DNA from: Gp1-AA133 sp964641665
GTDB lineage: Bacteria > Acidobacteriota > Terriglobia > Terriglobales > Acidobacteriaceae
Length of the DNA stretch: 64,000 nt
Reading direction: 5' to 3'
NCBI GenBank assembly: GCA_964641665.1
Contig: CAZXKO010000067.1
Span: 1 to 64,000 of the forward strand
Part shown: one piece after another, positions 44,101 to 53,673 of the stretch
How positions within the stretch are numbered: the first letter of the stretch is position 1
Layout of the letters: every line of letters begins with the position of its first letter
The notes under the pieces: model-generated
What the model was told of the DNA's origin: nothing
What the model saw: the letters and a program-made list of their open reading frames with translations, nothing else
The model's database searches: none
Translations under genes and position numbers: made by a program

Positions 44101-45201
44101 CTATCGGGACTTGTCTGGTCGCTCCGCTGCCACCACGATCTTGTCGGCAGGTTCGGGAATCGCTAGGCCAGGAAGGCTGAGCGTCTCGCTCGCAGTCGCT
44201 GGCGGGGGCTCGGGCTCAGCCTCCTGCGTGGATTTCGGCACCAGGAATTTCGTCGCGTTCAATAGAGGGCGTCCGAGAGAAGCGTTGTAGCTAGTCCAGG
44301 GACTCTCCAGTTCCGACTCGCGTTCGAAGTGAGCCCGCATGCTCTCCAGCTTGGAGTCGAGGTCGTCCATGTAGTGCAGCAGCAGAGCCTCTGGGAACAT
44401 CGGCAGCTTGGGAGACCCAAACTCGTACTGGCCGTGATGGCTGATGATGAGGTGTTCCAGCAACACTTTGAGTTCGGCGGGGAAGCCGGGAAAGAGCGCG
44501 AGCTTGGCCTGCAGCATCTCTAGTTCGATGACCATGTGCCCCAGCAACTGCCCGCGGGTGGTGTAGGAGAACGAACGGTTGTAGGTGAGCTCATGGATCT
44601 TGCCGATGTCGTGCAGAAACGCACCGGCCAGCACGAGGTCGCGATTGACGTGTGGGTAGTTGCGGCAGACCAGGTCGCAGGAACGGAAAAGCGAAACCAC
44701 GTGGTCGAGCAGGCCGCCGATGAAAGCGTGGTGCAGGGTCTTGGCAGCAGGAGCGTTACGATAGGCCTGTTCGATTCGCGGATCGGCCATGAAAGCTTGG
44801 ATCAGCTCTTTGAGGTGAGGGTTCTGGAAGGTCGCGACAAAGTCCGCGAGAGTTTGCCACAGCTCGTCGATATTCTTGGTGGTCTTGGGGAGGTAGTCCG
44901 CGAAGTCGATCTCGGCTTCGCCCATCCGGCGCAGCTTGTGGATGGTGAGCTGGAAGCGATTCTTGTATTTGTTGATCAGGCCTTTGACTTTGAGAAAGTC
45001 GTCCTGCTCGAAAGCGTCGAGAACATCCTCGACGTTGTCCCACATCTTAGCCTCGAGCTGGCCCGAACGGTCGCCCAGAGTGAGCGCTAGGTAAGGCTCG
45101 CCCGTCTTTTTGGGCTTAACCTGTTTCAACACCACTACGAACGTCGACGTGATGACCTTGTTTTCCTGCTGCGCGCATTCGGAGATAAAGAAATCTTTCA
45201 T
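44101..45201 (-). CDS. YhaM-like 3'-5' exoribonuclease (OB-fold plus HD domain)
   Basis: A 366-residue protein. The N-terminal OB-fold (FVVVLKQVKPKKTGEPYLAL, then LGDRSGQLEAKMWDNVED) binds nucleic acid. The HD phosphohydrolase domain has HHAFIGGLLDHVVSL and the HD pair in LAGAFLHDIGKIHEL. YhaM degrades RNA and DNA from the 3' end using Mn. I chose ATG 45201 (MKDFFISECA) because the family starts there; GTG 45237 is the alternative. The C-terminal about 60 residues are an unordered proline/glutamate-rich tail. Confidence 0.85.
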   Translation of the reverse strand: MKDFFISECAQQENKVITSTFVVVLKQVKPKKTGEPYLALTLGDRSGQLEAKMWDNVEDVLDAFEQDDFLKVKGLINKYKNRFQLTIHKLRRMGEAEIDFADYLPKTTKNIDELWQTLADFVATFQNPHLKELIQAFMADPRIEQAYRNAPAAKTLHHAFIGGLLDHVVSLFRSCDLVCRNYPHVNRDLVLAGAFLHDIGKIHELTYNRSFSYTTRGQLLGHMVIELEMLQAKLALFPGFPAELKVLLEHLIISHHGQYEFGSPKLPMFPEALLLHYMDDLDSKLESMRAHFERESELESPWTSYNASLGRPLLNATKFLVPKSTQEAEPEPPPATASETLSLPGLAIPEPADKIVVAAERPDKSR

Positions 45202-45268
45202 GGGTCTACCGGCTTCGCTTGCACGCACAGGCTCCACGTCATGTTTGCAAGAGCAGTCGCAAGCGATC

Positions 45269-46420
45269 TCAGAACAGCAAGTGCTTTTTCTTTTTCTTGA
45301 GCTTCTTGGCGGCCGCTTCCTTGCCGGCGGTCTCGACCGGTTTGGTCTGGTTCGGGCTGGCGCCGGTGTCGACGTAGCCCGGAACCGGGATGTCGATATA
45401 GGCCTCTTCCCGCAGCTTTTTCAGATACACGCGCAGAGCAGGCTGAAGTTTTTGGTAATAGAGTGCATCCTGAATGCGCGGTTCCACCTGCTACAAGGTC
45501 GGAGTACCGGCCATCTGATGCTCTGTGACCTTGAGGATGACGAAGCCCTGTTTGGTGAGCCTCGCGTCGCTGATATCGCCTGCCTTCATGGCGAAGGTCA
45601 GGTCTTCGAGTTCCTTTGACAGCGTACCCCGCTTGAAAATCCCGAGATCGCCCCCCTGTGCAGCGGTGGGACCGTCAGAATTGTTCTTGGCGACCTCCTC
45701 GAAGGGAGTTCCTTTCTTGATCTGGTCGAGAAGTTCGTTTGCCTTAGCTTTCGCGGCCGCGAGCTGGTCGTCCTCGGAAGGCGCAGGAGCCGGCGTGACT
45801 GCCGTAGACGTCGGGTCGGTGATCTTGGATGGATCAGGTGCCGCGGGCGCCGGGGTCGACTTCTGAGTCGATACGAGAATCTCACTCAGTCGAATCTCCT
45901 CGGGCTGTTCCATATCGTCCTTGTGCTCGTCGTAGAACTTCTGCTCCTCCTCCTTGGTGATGTTGAGGTGGGAGCCGACTTCGTGGCCCATGACCTGCTG
46001 GGTGATGATCTGGTTGCGCATGTTCTGCTTGAAATCTTCGTAGGAGACACCTTGGGACTCGGCTGCTTTTTCGAGCTCTTCCATCGAGTTCAGGTTCATC
46101 TGCTTGCGCATCTCATCTAGTTTCTTGATGAGCTCGGTGTCTGCGGTGATGCCAAGATCCTTGCCTTTTTCCAGGAGAAGCTGCTGATCGATCAGGTCAC
46201 GCAGGACGTCGCGCTTTTTGTCGGCATAGACCTTGTCGAAATGGCTGGGGTCCTGCTGCTTGATCTCGTCCTTGAGCTGCTCCTCACTGCGCACGTAGTC
46301 GGAGCGGGTGATGATCGAACTGTTGACGCGGGCGATGATCTGTTCCACCACCGTATCGGCACTCAGGGCGGGAAGGGTGGCGACGATGACGAGCAGGATT
46401 GCGAAATGCGTTTTTTTCAT
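45269..46420 (-). pseudogene. SurA/PpiC-type peptidyl-prolyl isomerase interrupted by one in-frame amber codon
   Basis: The first frame (46420 to 45491, 309 residues) has a signal peptide (KKTHFAILLVIVATLPALSA), a SurA N-terminal helical domain (VEQIIARVNSSIITRSDYVR) and a parvulin domain (GGDLGIFKRGTLSKELEDL). It stops at TAG 45491-45493. The same frame continues without break as QVEPRIQDALYYQKLQPALR, then the typical C-terminal segment EEAYIDIPVPGYVDTGASPN and a lysine-rich end, to 45269. Nothing else is broken, so a single base change (for example GAG to TAG) splits the gene. The parvulin domain itself stays intact in the short form. It may be a real pseudogene, a truncated working chaperone, or a sequencing error. 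Confidence 0.8.
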
Positions 46421-46592
46421 GGAGAAATTACCCGGAAGCCCGGCGCCAAACGCCGGTCCCTACCAATCCCCTGGGATCGATTACTTACAGGATTGTAACT
46501 CCGGCGATGGCTGCGGAGCCAGCAAACGTGCTGCTATGATGAGGCGCGCCAGTACCTGGTTGTCCGGCGACCCCTTCCCGGAGGTAAGCGGA

Positions 46593-48380
46593 GTGAAGGT
46601 CCTCGGTTGTAGCATAGTGCTGGTTCTCATGGGATTTTCCGCCCCTTCCGCCGAAGCTCAGAAACTCTCCTCTTCGCCTCCGCCGCCCCTCGCTCAACTG
46701 GAGAAGATGACGAGCCGGTTTGCGCCGACGCCGATCCGCGTCGACATTTCGACCTTGTCTGCTGGGGATCGGCAGGCCTTGGTCAAACTGGTCGAGGCCG
46801 CACGCATTTTGGATCAGATTTTCCTGAAACAATTTTGGAGCGGGAACCCGGAGTTGTACGCCCGCCTGCAGAAGGACAAAACCCCGCTCGGAAAAGCGCG
46901 CCTCCATTATTTTTGGATCAACAAGGGGCCTTGGTCCGACATCGACGATTTTCGAGCGTTTCTTCCGGCAGTGCCTCCGCGCAAGTTGCCCGGTGCGAAC
47001 TTCTATCCGGAAGACATGAGCAAAGAGACTTTCGAGCAGTGGGTCGCCACTCTCGCGCCTGAGGAACAGGAGCACGCCAAGGGCTTCTTCACGGTGATCC
47101 GGTGGCAAGACAAGAAGGCCAGCACCCTGACGATGGTTCCCTACAGTGATGAGTACAAAGACGACCTGGCCCGGGCAGGGGGGGTGCTGCGCGACGCCGC
47201 TGGGCAGACCGAGAACGAATCGTTGAACAAGTTTCTTACCACGCGGGCCGATGCGTTCCTCTCCAACGACTACTACGAGAGCGACCTGGCGTGGATGGAT
47301 CTGGATGCTCCACTGGACGTAACCATCGGCCCCTACGAGACGTACAACGACGAAGTCTTCGGCTACAAGGCTGCGTTCGAGGCTTACGTGAGCCTGCGTG
47401 ACGACGCTGAGACTGCGAAACTCTCTACGTTCACCCAGCATCTGCAGGAGGTCGAAAACAACCTGCCCATCGACCAGCAATATCGCAATCCCAAGTTGGG
47501 TGCGGCAGCACCAATCCGCGTAGTGGATGAAATCATCAGTTCTGGCGACGGCGCGCATGGAGTGCAGACCGCCGCGTACAACCTGCCCAACGACGAGCGC
47601 GTTGTACAGCAAAAGGGCAGCAAACGCGTCATGTTGAAAAATGTGCAGGAGGCGAAGTTCCATAACGTGCTGCTTCCGATCGCGATGCGTACGCTCTCAA
47701 AGACGGCGATGGTCGACGTGAACTTCAGCTCGTTTTTCACGCACATCCTGGCGCATGAACTGATGCACGGGTTGGGCCCGCATCAGATCACCGTGGACGG
47801 CCGGGGCACCACCCCGCGGGCTGAGTTGAAGGAGCTCTACAGCGCGATTGAAGAGGCGAAAGCTGATGTCACCGGACTGTTCGCACTGCAATTCCTGATG
47901 GACCATGCGGTCGAAATGAAACTGGGAACGGTCATTCCCTCCGATGAAGCGGCGCAGCGCCAGCTTTACACGACTTTTCTCGCATCAGCCTTTCGCAGCC
48001 TGCGCTTTGGGCTGAACGATGCCCACGGAAAGGGAATGGCGGTCCAGTTCAACTACCTGCTGGACCAGGGAGGCTTCGTCGAGCATGGAGATGGTACCTT
48101 CACCGTCGACATGACGAAGATCAAGGGAGCGGTACAAAAACTCGATCACGATCTTCTCACCCTGGAGGCGGAGGGCAACTACGCAGGGGCCAAGGAATTG
48201 CTCGACAGGCTGGGCGTAGTCCGGCCCGGGTTGAAGCGGGCCCTCGAGAAACTGGAAGGCATCCCGACAGACATCGAACCGATCTTTGTTACGGCTGAGG
48301 AGCTGGCACCCACCACCAAACCTGCTGCACCAGCACCGCCCAAAGCTCACAAGAAAACGACGAAAAAGAAAAAGAAGTAG
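46593..48380 (+). CDS. secreted M49-like (dipeptidyl-peptidase III family) zinc peptidase
   Basis: A 595-residue exported protein. GGAGG precedes GTG 46593, which gives a compact signal peptide (MKVLGCSIVLVLMGFSAPSA). The zinc site is HELMHG (H388, E389, H392), followed about 30 residues later by EEAKAD (E420, E421), matching the order of the M49 motifs. The spacing HExxH differs from the usual HExxGH of DPP III. It ends in a lysine-rich tail (KAHKKTTKKKKK). DPP III enzymes remove dipeptides from short peptides and are normally cytosolic, so an exported member is less usual. Confidence 0.7.
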   Translation: MKVLGCSIVLVLMGFSAPSAEAQKLSSSPPPPLAQLEKMTSRFAPTPIRVDISTLSAGDRQALVKLVEAARILDQIFLKQFWSGNPELYARLQKDKTPLGKARLHYFWINKGPWSDIDDFRAFLPAVPPRKLPGANFYPEDMSKETFEQWVATLAPEEQEHAKGFFTVIRWQDKKASTLTMVPYSDEYKDDLARAGGVLRDAAGQTENESLNKFLTTRADAFLSNDYYESDLAWMDLDAPLDVTIGPYETYNDEVFGYKAAFEAYVSLRDDAETAKLSTFTQHLQEVENNLPIDQQYRNPKLGAAAPIRVVDEIISSGDGAHGVQTAAYNLPNDERVVQQKGSKRVMLKNVQEAKFHNVLLPIAMRTLSKTAMVDVNFSSFFTHILAHELMHGLGPHQITVDGRGTTPRAELKELYSAIEEAKADVTGLFALQFLMDHAVEMKLGTVIPSDEAAQRQLYTTFLASAFRSLRFGLNDAHGKGMAVQFNYLLDQGGFVEHGDGTFTVDMTKIKGAVQKLDHDLLTLEAEGNYAGAKELLDRLGVVRPGLKRALEKLEGIPTDIEPIFVTAEELAPTTKPAAPAPPKAHKKTTKKKKK

Positions 48381-48406
48381 AGACGATTCCGGGTAGGCCC
48401 ATTGTT

Positions 48407-49168
48407 CTACGCGGCAGAGTGTCGGACCAGGGCTAGGGCCGTGATGTCTTCGTTCGCTGGGAGGACGGGCGCAAATCGTTGCGCGCAATCAAGCACATAT
48501 ACGCAGAGGTCGTGTGCGCCGGTAAGGTCGGCGCTTAGCAGGGCCTCTTCGGCCCGGCGTAGTCCAAACTCCTCCCGGTTGTTTTCCAACTCCACCACGC
48601 CGCGCGAAACCAACAGGAGAGCGGCTCCTGGCTCCAAGGCGATGATGCGCGCATCCGACGTCGTATGCGAGAACAAACCTAACGGCAGCCCTGTTGCACC
48701 GAGTTCGGACACGCTGGAAGTGTGCCGTACGAGTCCGGGAGTGTGTCCGGCATTGAAAAAACAAACGGTGCCCAGATCTTCGTTGTAACAGCCGGCAAAT
48801 GCCGGACTGGAGTGTACCCCACCGGCGGTTTCGATCACCGTGCGGTTTAGTTGCAGACAGAGCTCGGTCAACGCGTCGGTTTCGTTCACTTCGTTTGGCG
48901 CAAAAAGCTTCGCTCCAACCTGGCGGAAGACTCGCTGGGCGGCCAGCAGGATGTTATTGTTCTGCGCGCGACGGCCGGCGACATCCAGCAGGCCAAACAG
49001 GACCCGCGAAGTGCCAACCCGGATGGAATCATAAAAATCCCCTGCGCTCCGTCGGCCGACAAAAGCAGCCGCGATTTCCGCATCGCGCAGAACCGGAAAG
49101 GCCGCCGCCACGGGCTCGATCGCCTGCATCTTTGTCGTCTTTTTACGACGCTTCAGGAGGGATTTCAT
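48407..49168 (-). CDS. SpoIIE/RsbU-type PP2C serine phosphatase
   Basis: A 253-residue single-domain phosphatase. Metal-binding motifs of the SpoIIE group are seen: SAGDFYDSIRVG, FGLLDVAGRRAQ, FFNAGHTPGLVRH and NEDITALALV. The usual DGxxE/DGV near the middle reads SRGVVELENN. Enzymes of this kind dephosphorylate anti-anti-sigma (STAS) proteins in partner-switching cascades. No sensor domain is fused and no STAS or kinase partner is adjacent, so its signal input is not visible. Confidence 0.78.
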   Translation of the reverse strand: MKSLLKRRKKTTKMQAIEPVAAAFPVLRDAEIAAAFVGRRSAGDFYDSIRVGTSRVLFGLLDVAGRRAQNNNILLAAQRVFRQVGAKLFAPNEVNETDALTELCLQLNRTVIETAGGVHSSPAFAGCYNEDLGTVCFFNAGHTPGLVRHTSSVSELGATGLPLGLFSHTTSDARIIALEPGAALLLVSRGVVELENNREEFGLRRAEEALLSADLTGAHDLCVYVLDCAQRFAPVLPANEDITALALVRHSAA

Positions 49169-49249
49169 GGCAGACCCGAGTTGGGTGACGGTAGCACAGT
49201 CAAAGAACGATTGTCAGCGGTAGAAAGCGACGGCCTAGTCGCGAACGGA

Positions 49250-50686
49250 CTATTCCCCGTACTTGCTGGCGAGATAGTGGCCTACCTCGGACTCGAGCTG
49301 GCCATAATCAGAGTGGATCGTGGCGCGCAGCGCGGCTTCCGCAGAACTCCCCTCGCTCAAACGCTCCAGGATGCGTTGAACATCGCTCATCCCGTAGGTG
49401 CCGTTAATGTAATCGACTGCCGCCAGAGACTCATCGTAGGCGAGTACCGCTTCAATCGGAGAAAAGCGCATGAAGCTGCCTTCCAGCGAGTTGTAAGGGA
49501 TGGCCTGTTGTGCGCGGAACAACTGGGAAAGTCGGCGTCCATTCGAACCCAGTGATTTTGGCTCAACAGCTTGTGCGATGCCCTCGTTCAGCCAGGTGGG
49601 ACAACGCCCCCCAGAAGCCTGGTTCACGAAGGAGTGAGCCAACTCGTGTTTGAGTACGCGAGCAAGGTCGGACGTCATGGATTGCAGCCCACTGACCGGA
49701 ATCCGCAACTTGCCGTCATTGACCGCGCCGGACCAAGAAGGTGCATGGGTCACGTCGAAGAAGGCCTGTTCTGTGTAGAGGATGACGGGGATGCTGGCGC
49801 GCGGGGCAACGCCCAATTCGCGCACTAGGTCTTCGTACTCAGATTCGAGAGTGGCGATCAATTCGCGCCGCAACTGCTCGGAGGTCTGCTTTCCCTCATA
49901 ACGTAGCGTGAAGTGGCTGCTCTCGCGCTGCGAGAAGTCCGCCTCAGTGGCCGTTTCACGCTGTGCCTTGGCGAGGTACTGCTCTACCACGGGATCGGGG
50001 CGCAGTTCCAGCGAGCGCTTCCAGGCCTGTGCGGCCTCTTTTGTGCGATCGGCCGAAAACCGGACGAACCCGAGCACTGTGTAGGCATCAGCCGAATTGG
50101 GATTGGCGCGTGCCGAGCGTTCCGCATAGGGTAGTGCTGCCGCGGCGTTCCCTGACCGCACCAATGCTAAGGCGTAATAGTTCAGGATAGTGGAGTTCTC
50201 GGGCCGGAAGCCGAGCGCAGTTTCGAAGTAGCGCCGCGCCTGCGGGAGATTTCCGTGCTCAAACTCGTGCTTGCCAGCAAGAAAATAGGCCGTCGCCGAG
50301 AGTTCCGGATTACCTTCCTTTTCCAGCGCCGTCAGAGCATCCGGATCTACTTTCCCGTCGTGAACCACGCGCCCGGCCAAATCTTCGTGGCCTGCGAGGC
50401 TATCCTCGGGGACGAAGACGGGCAGATCCTTCGCAACTCCCTGGCTGTTCGAGGACGAGGCGTACGCTGGTGGGAGCCCGCCGGCCTCGATACGCTCCAC
50501 GGACGACTTCAAAATTGCGTAGGAGTCATCGCCGACATCGTACTCGACATGATTGCCGTTCTCGCGAATGTGGTCGGCCCAGATCGTGCGACCGTTCTTG
50601 AGGTGAATGATATCGGCAGGAGAACACCCCCCGGCGGCTGCCAGGAAGAGAAGGTTCGCCGATAAGAAGATGACATACTTGCGCAC
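49250..50686 (-). CDS. TPR protein with a C-terminal gluzincin (peptidase MA-like) domain
   Basis: A 478-residue exported protein. The first residues (YVIFLSANLLFLAAAGGCSP) are a signal peptide with a possible lipobox Cys. Next come a short DIIHLKNGRTIWAD beta unit, TPR repeats at about 140-240 (ALGFRPENSTILNYYALALV, ANPNSADAYTVLGFVRFSAD), and a metallopeptidase domain with the zinc motif LKHELAHSFVNQ and downstream Glu in WLNEGIAQAVE. It is probably periplasmic or surface-attached. No ribosome binding site fixes the start; I chose GTG 50686 over TTG 50704. It is divergent from the M1 peptidase. Confidence 0.7.
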   Translation of the reverse strand: MRKYVIFLSANLLFLAAAGGCSPADIIHLKNGRTIWADHIRENGNHVEYDVGDDSYAILKSSVERIEAGGLPPAYASSSNSQGVAKDLPVFVPEDSLAGHEDLAGRVVHDGKVDPDALTALEKEGNPELSATAYFLAGKHEFEHGNLPQARRYFETALGFRPENSTILNYYALALVRSGNAAAALPYAERSARANPNSADAYTVLGFVRFSADRTKEAAQAWKRSLELRPDPVVEQYLAKAQRETATEADFSQRESSHFTLRYEGKQTSEQLRRELIATLESEYEDLVRELGVAPRASIPVILYTEQAFFDVTHAPSWSGAVNDGKLRIPVSGLQSMTSDLARVLKHELAHSFVNQASGGRCPTWLNEGIAQAVEPKSLGSNGRRLSQLFRAQQAIPYNSLEGSFMRFSPIEAVLAYDESLAAVDYINGTYGMSDVQRILERLSEGSSAEAALRATIHSDYGQLESEVGHYLASKYGE

Positions 50687-50724
50687 TAAGGCGCATTGTA
50701 ACAACCGATGGAGGGCACAAGTAG

Positions 50725-53328
50725 GTGACGCAAGTAACGGGAAATACGCGGTTCAGGCCCGCGATGGTCACTTTCGTGTTGTTCGCGGCTGGGAGTCTTG
50801 CCTTCGGACAGCCGGACGCGGCCAGCGCGACCGCCACACGATCGACGGCAGGGGTTTCGAAACCGGCGCAGACCATGTATTTGCAGTTAGGTAGCGTCGG
50901 CCTCGATGCGGCCCGGACCTACCGTATCCGCGGCGCATCGCTCGACCGCTCTGCCCTCCACATCACCTTGGAGGACGGCGAGATCTCCTTCACCGCCAGC
51001 GTTGACGGCCATGTCACCGGCGCTTTCTTCGAAGGAGATGGCGAAGTATTGCTGACGCCGCCGAACCGCGTCGAGCGTTCCTCTATGGGACTCTTTACCG
51101 GGATGGCAATCTTGGAGGAGCGCTTCGCAACCGCATACCTGCGATTCAATGATGACACGTTCGACGAGTTGAAGCCTTACCTCAGGCCCGCCGAAGACGC
51201 GCAGGAATTCAGCTCTCATTGGAACGAGACGGCGCACAATTTGGCTGAGTTCGATTCCTTGCGCCTGCTGGTCAGCTTCAGCCGCTCCCTGCCGACCGCC
51301 AAAGCGGCGGGCGGGCCGTCCGTAAATGAACGGGATTCGCATAGCGATCTAGTCGACCGCATGCTGCACGCCCGCGTCCAAGGCCTGAAGCTGGGAACGT
51401 TCGATGTTTACTACGATTCGTCTATACCGGAACAGATTTGGGCGGGACAAACCCGGGCGCTCGATGGCGTGACCTATTACGACCTTTGGACGTCCTTTAC
51501 GCCGGGCAATCTCACCACACCTGCAGGACCTTCAGCCGGGAGCGGGGCAGGCGCGGACGAGGTTGCGATTTCACGCTACGTCATCAAGGCGGACGTGAAA
51601 CCACCCACGACGCTCAGCGCGGAAGCGAGTCTTCGGGTTGAAGTCCGGCACGGCGGAGGGCGCACGCTTCTATTCGAGTTGTCGCGGTTCCTGCAAGTGA
51701 AGCAGGTCGACGTGGACGGAGAACCCGTCGAGTTCATCAACAACACGGCCATCGATGGCACGCAGTTGGCGCGAAGGGGAAACGACGTAGTCGCGGTGGC
51801 TTTTCCAGAACCTCTGCGCGCGGGTCAGAAATTCACGCTGCGGTTCGTGTACGCCGGTGAGGTGCTCTCTGAGGCTGGAGGAGGCCTTCTGTATGTGGGC
51901 GCCCGGGGGACCTGGTATCCGAACCGCGGGTTGGCAATGGCAGACTTCGATCTGGAGTTTCGCTACCCACCCGGCTGGACGCTGTTGGCAACAGGAAAGC
52001 GGGTTGCCGCGACCACGGGTGAACCGACGGCAACAAGCACGCCCACGCCCTCCGACCCAGGCTGGCAAACCGCGCGCTGGGTCTCGGAGCGCCCCGGCGA
52101 AGTCGCGGGATTCAATCTCGGAAAGTACGAGCGCGCCATCGCACAGGCTGGCGGTGTAACGGTTGAGACCTATGCAACGCAAGGCGTGGAACGCACTTTT
52201 CCTCACGGTTCCGAGTCAGTGGTGATGATTCCCGAGGCAGGCTCTCCACTTTCAAAGCCAAACCAGATCATCGTGGAGCCGCCGGCTCCCGCACCCGCTC
52301 GTCATGCTCAGACGGTTGCAGAGAGCGCAGCACGTGCAGTGGAATTCTTTTCCCAAAGATTTGGACCCTATCCGTACAGCTCCCTGAAGCTCACTCAGAT
52401 GCCCGGACACCTCAGTCAAGGCTGGCCCGGATTGGTGTACCTATCGAGCTTTGCATACTTGTCCTCCGAGGAAGAAGAAGGCCTGCGCCTGAACCCGATG
52501 CAGGGGACTTTGCGAAGACTGATGTTGGCGCACGAAACGGCTCATCAATGGTGGGGTGACCTCGTCGGATGGCGTACGTACCACGATCAGTGGATTGCCG
52601 AAGCCCTGGCAAACTACTGCGCACTGATGCTCTTGGAAACGGAGAAGCCGGAGGATTTTCGCAAAGTCATGGAGCAGTACCGGACGGACCTGCTGGCGAA
52701 AAATATGCACGACGAGGAATCCCGTGACGCCGGGCCGGTGACCCTGGGTCTACGGCTCAACTCCTCTCATTTCCCAAACGGGTACGAAGCGATCAGCTAC
52801 GGTCGGGGCACTTGGTTGCTCCACATGCTGCGCACCATGTTGCTCGACGCTGAAGCCAAGCAGACTCGCGCAACAAAATCAGCGCAGCCGGTTCGCGACG
52901 AGCCGTTTGTGCGTGTGTTGCGTGGGGTGCGCGATCGGTCCGCGGGCAAAGAGATCGACACCCAGGAACTGCTTGCGGCATTCGAGCAGGAACTCCCGCC
53001 GTCTCTCTGGTATGAGGGTCGAAAGTCCCTTGACTGGTTTTTGCAGGGCTGGGTACAGGGCGTTGCCCTGCCGCATTTCAGTTTGCGAAGTGTGAAGTAC
53101 ATCCCAAAGTCAGGAGGAACCACAGTGAGCGGGGTCATTGAGCAGAAAGGAGGGCCGCAAGATCTGGTCACGCCTGTGCCGGTGTACGCGGTGGCTGGTG
53201 GAAGGTCGATCCTTCTCGGCAGGGTGTTTGCGGACACGCCGGAAACGCCCTTCCGCCTGACGGCACCCCCCGATACGAAAAAGCTCGTGCTGGATCCCAA
53301 CCAGACATTGTTGACGAGCCCGAAATAG
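50725..53328 (+). CDS. M1-family aminopeptidase-like zinc peptidase (secreted)
   Basis: An 867-residue protein. The N-terminal beta region (residues about 50-270) is not part of the standard M1 fold. The M1 domain follows, with the zinc motif HETAHQWWGD (H603, E604, H607) and E626 nineteen residues further on (DQWIAEALANY). The exopeptidase GxMEN motif is replaced by PGHLSQGWPGLVYLSS, so true aminopeptidase activity is doubtful. A hydrophobic N-terminus (MVTFVLFAAGSLAFGQ) suggests export. Start GTG 50725 has GGAGG 11 bases upstream; ATG 50764 is possible. Confidence 0.75.
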   Translation: MTQVTGNTRFRPAMVTFVLFAAGSLAFGQPDAASATATRSTAGVSKPAQTMYLQLGSVGLDAARTYRIRGASLDRSALHITLEDGEISFTASVDGHVTGAFFEGDGEVLLTPPNRVERSSMGLFTGMAILEERFATAYLRFNDDTFDELKPYLRPAEDAQEFSSHWNETAHNLAEFDSLRLLVSFSRSLPTAKAAGGPSVNERDSHSDLVDRMLHARVQGLKLGTFDVYYDSSIPEQIWAGQTRALDGVTYYDLWTSFTPGNLTTPAGPSAGSGAGADEVAISRYVIKADVKPPTTLSAEASLRVEVRHGGGRTLLFELSRFLQVKQVDVDGEPVEFINNTAIDGTQLARRGNDVVAVAFPEPLRAGQKFTLRFVYAGEVLSEAGGGLLYVGARGTWYPNRGLAMADFDLEFRYPPGWTLLATGKRVAATTGEPTATSTPTPSDPGWQTARWVSERPGEVAGFNLGKYERAIAQAGGVTVETYATQGVERTFPHGSESVVMIPEAGSPLSKPNQIIVEPPAPAPARHAQTVAESAARAVEFFSQRFGPYPYSSLKLTQMPGHLSQGWPGLVYLSSFAYLSSEEEEGLRLNPMQGTLRRLMLAHETAHQWWGDLVGWRTYHDQWIAEALANYCALMLLETEKPEDFRKVMEQYRTDLLAKNMHDEESRDAGPVTLGLRLNSSHFPNGYEAISYGRGTWLLHMLRTMLLDAEAKQTRATKSAQPVRDEPFVRVLRGVRDRSAGKEIDTQELLAAFEQELPPSLWYEGRKSLDWFLQGWVQGVALPHFSLRSVKYIPKSGGTTVSGVIEQKGGPQDLVTPVPVYAVAGGRSILLGRVFADTPETPFRLTAPPDTKKLVLDPNQTLLTSPK

Positions 53329-53673
53329 CCGCAAACACGGGCAGTGACTGTTGGCGTTCAGTCCTGGGATCGCTTTGCTCCAATCTTCCCGAAATGACAT
53401 CACGTCATTATCAACCACCTTGCGGTTGTGGTTCATTTGGATCGTCTCGCCAAGTGCTCTTGATGCGTTGAGTTCCAAACCATCCCGTCCAGGAACAAGG
53501 TTGGCATCGCAAATGCCCTTCACGGTGCCGACGCACGGAAGTGGTGCATGGAAGCGGAATGGGTGAAGGTGGAGCCGACCGACGCAGAGAATCTTGCTGT
53601 TGCAACGGGCCGCCAATCCCAAACTATTCGGGAGTTGCCCTAGGCAAACCTGGCCGAAAATTGCGCGATTGGA
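53329..53673. other. intergenic between convergent genes
   Basis: About 345 bases between the M1 stop and the kbl stop. A minus-strand frame from 53622 contains LNASRALGETIQMNHNRKV but has no ribosome binding site and runs into the M1 gene, so I do not call it. No terminator hairpin with a T run was found. Confidence 0.4.

Noticed and set aside
53110..53622. 170-codon minus-strand open frame near the M1 stop
   Set aside because: Half of it is antisense to the M1 gene and the rest has no motif or start signal.
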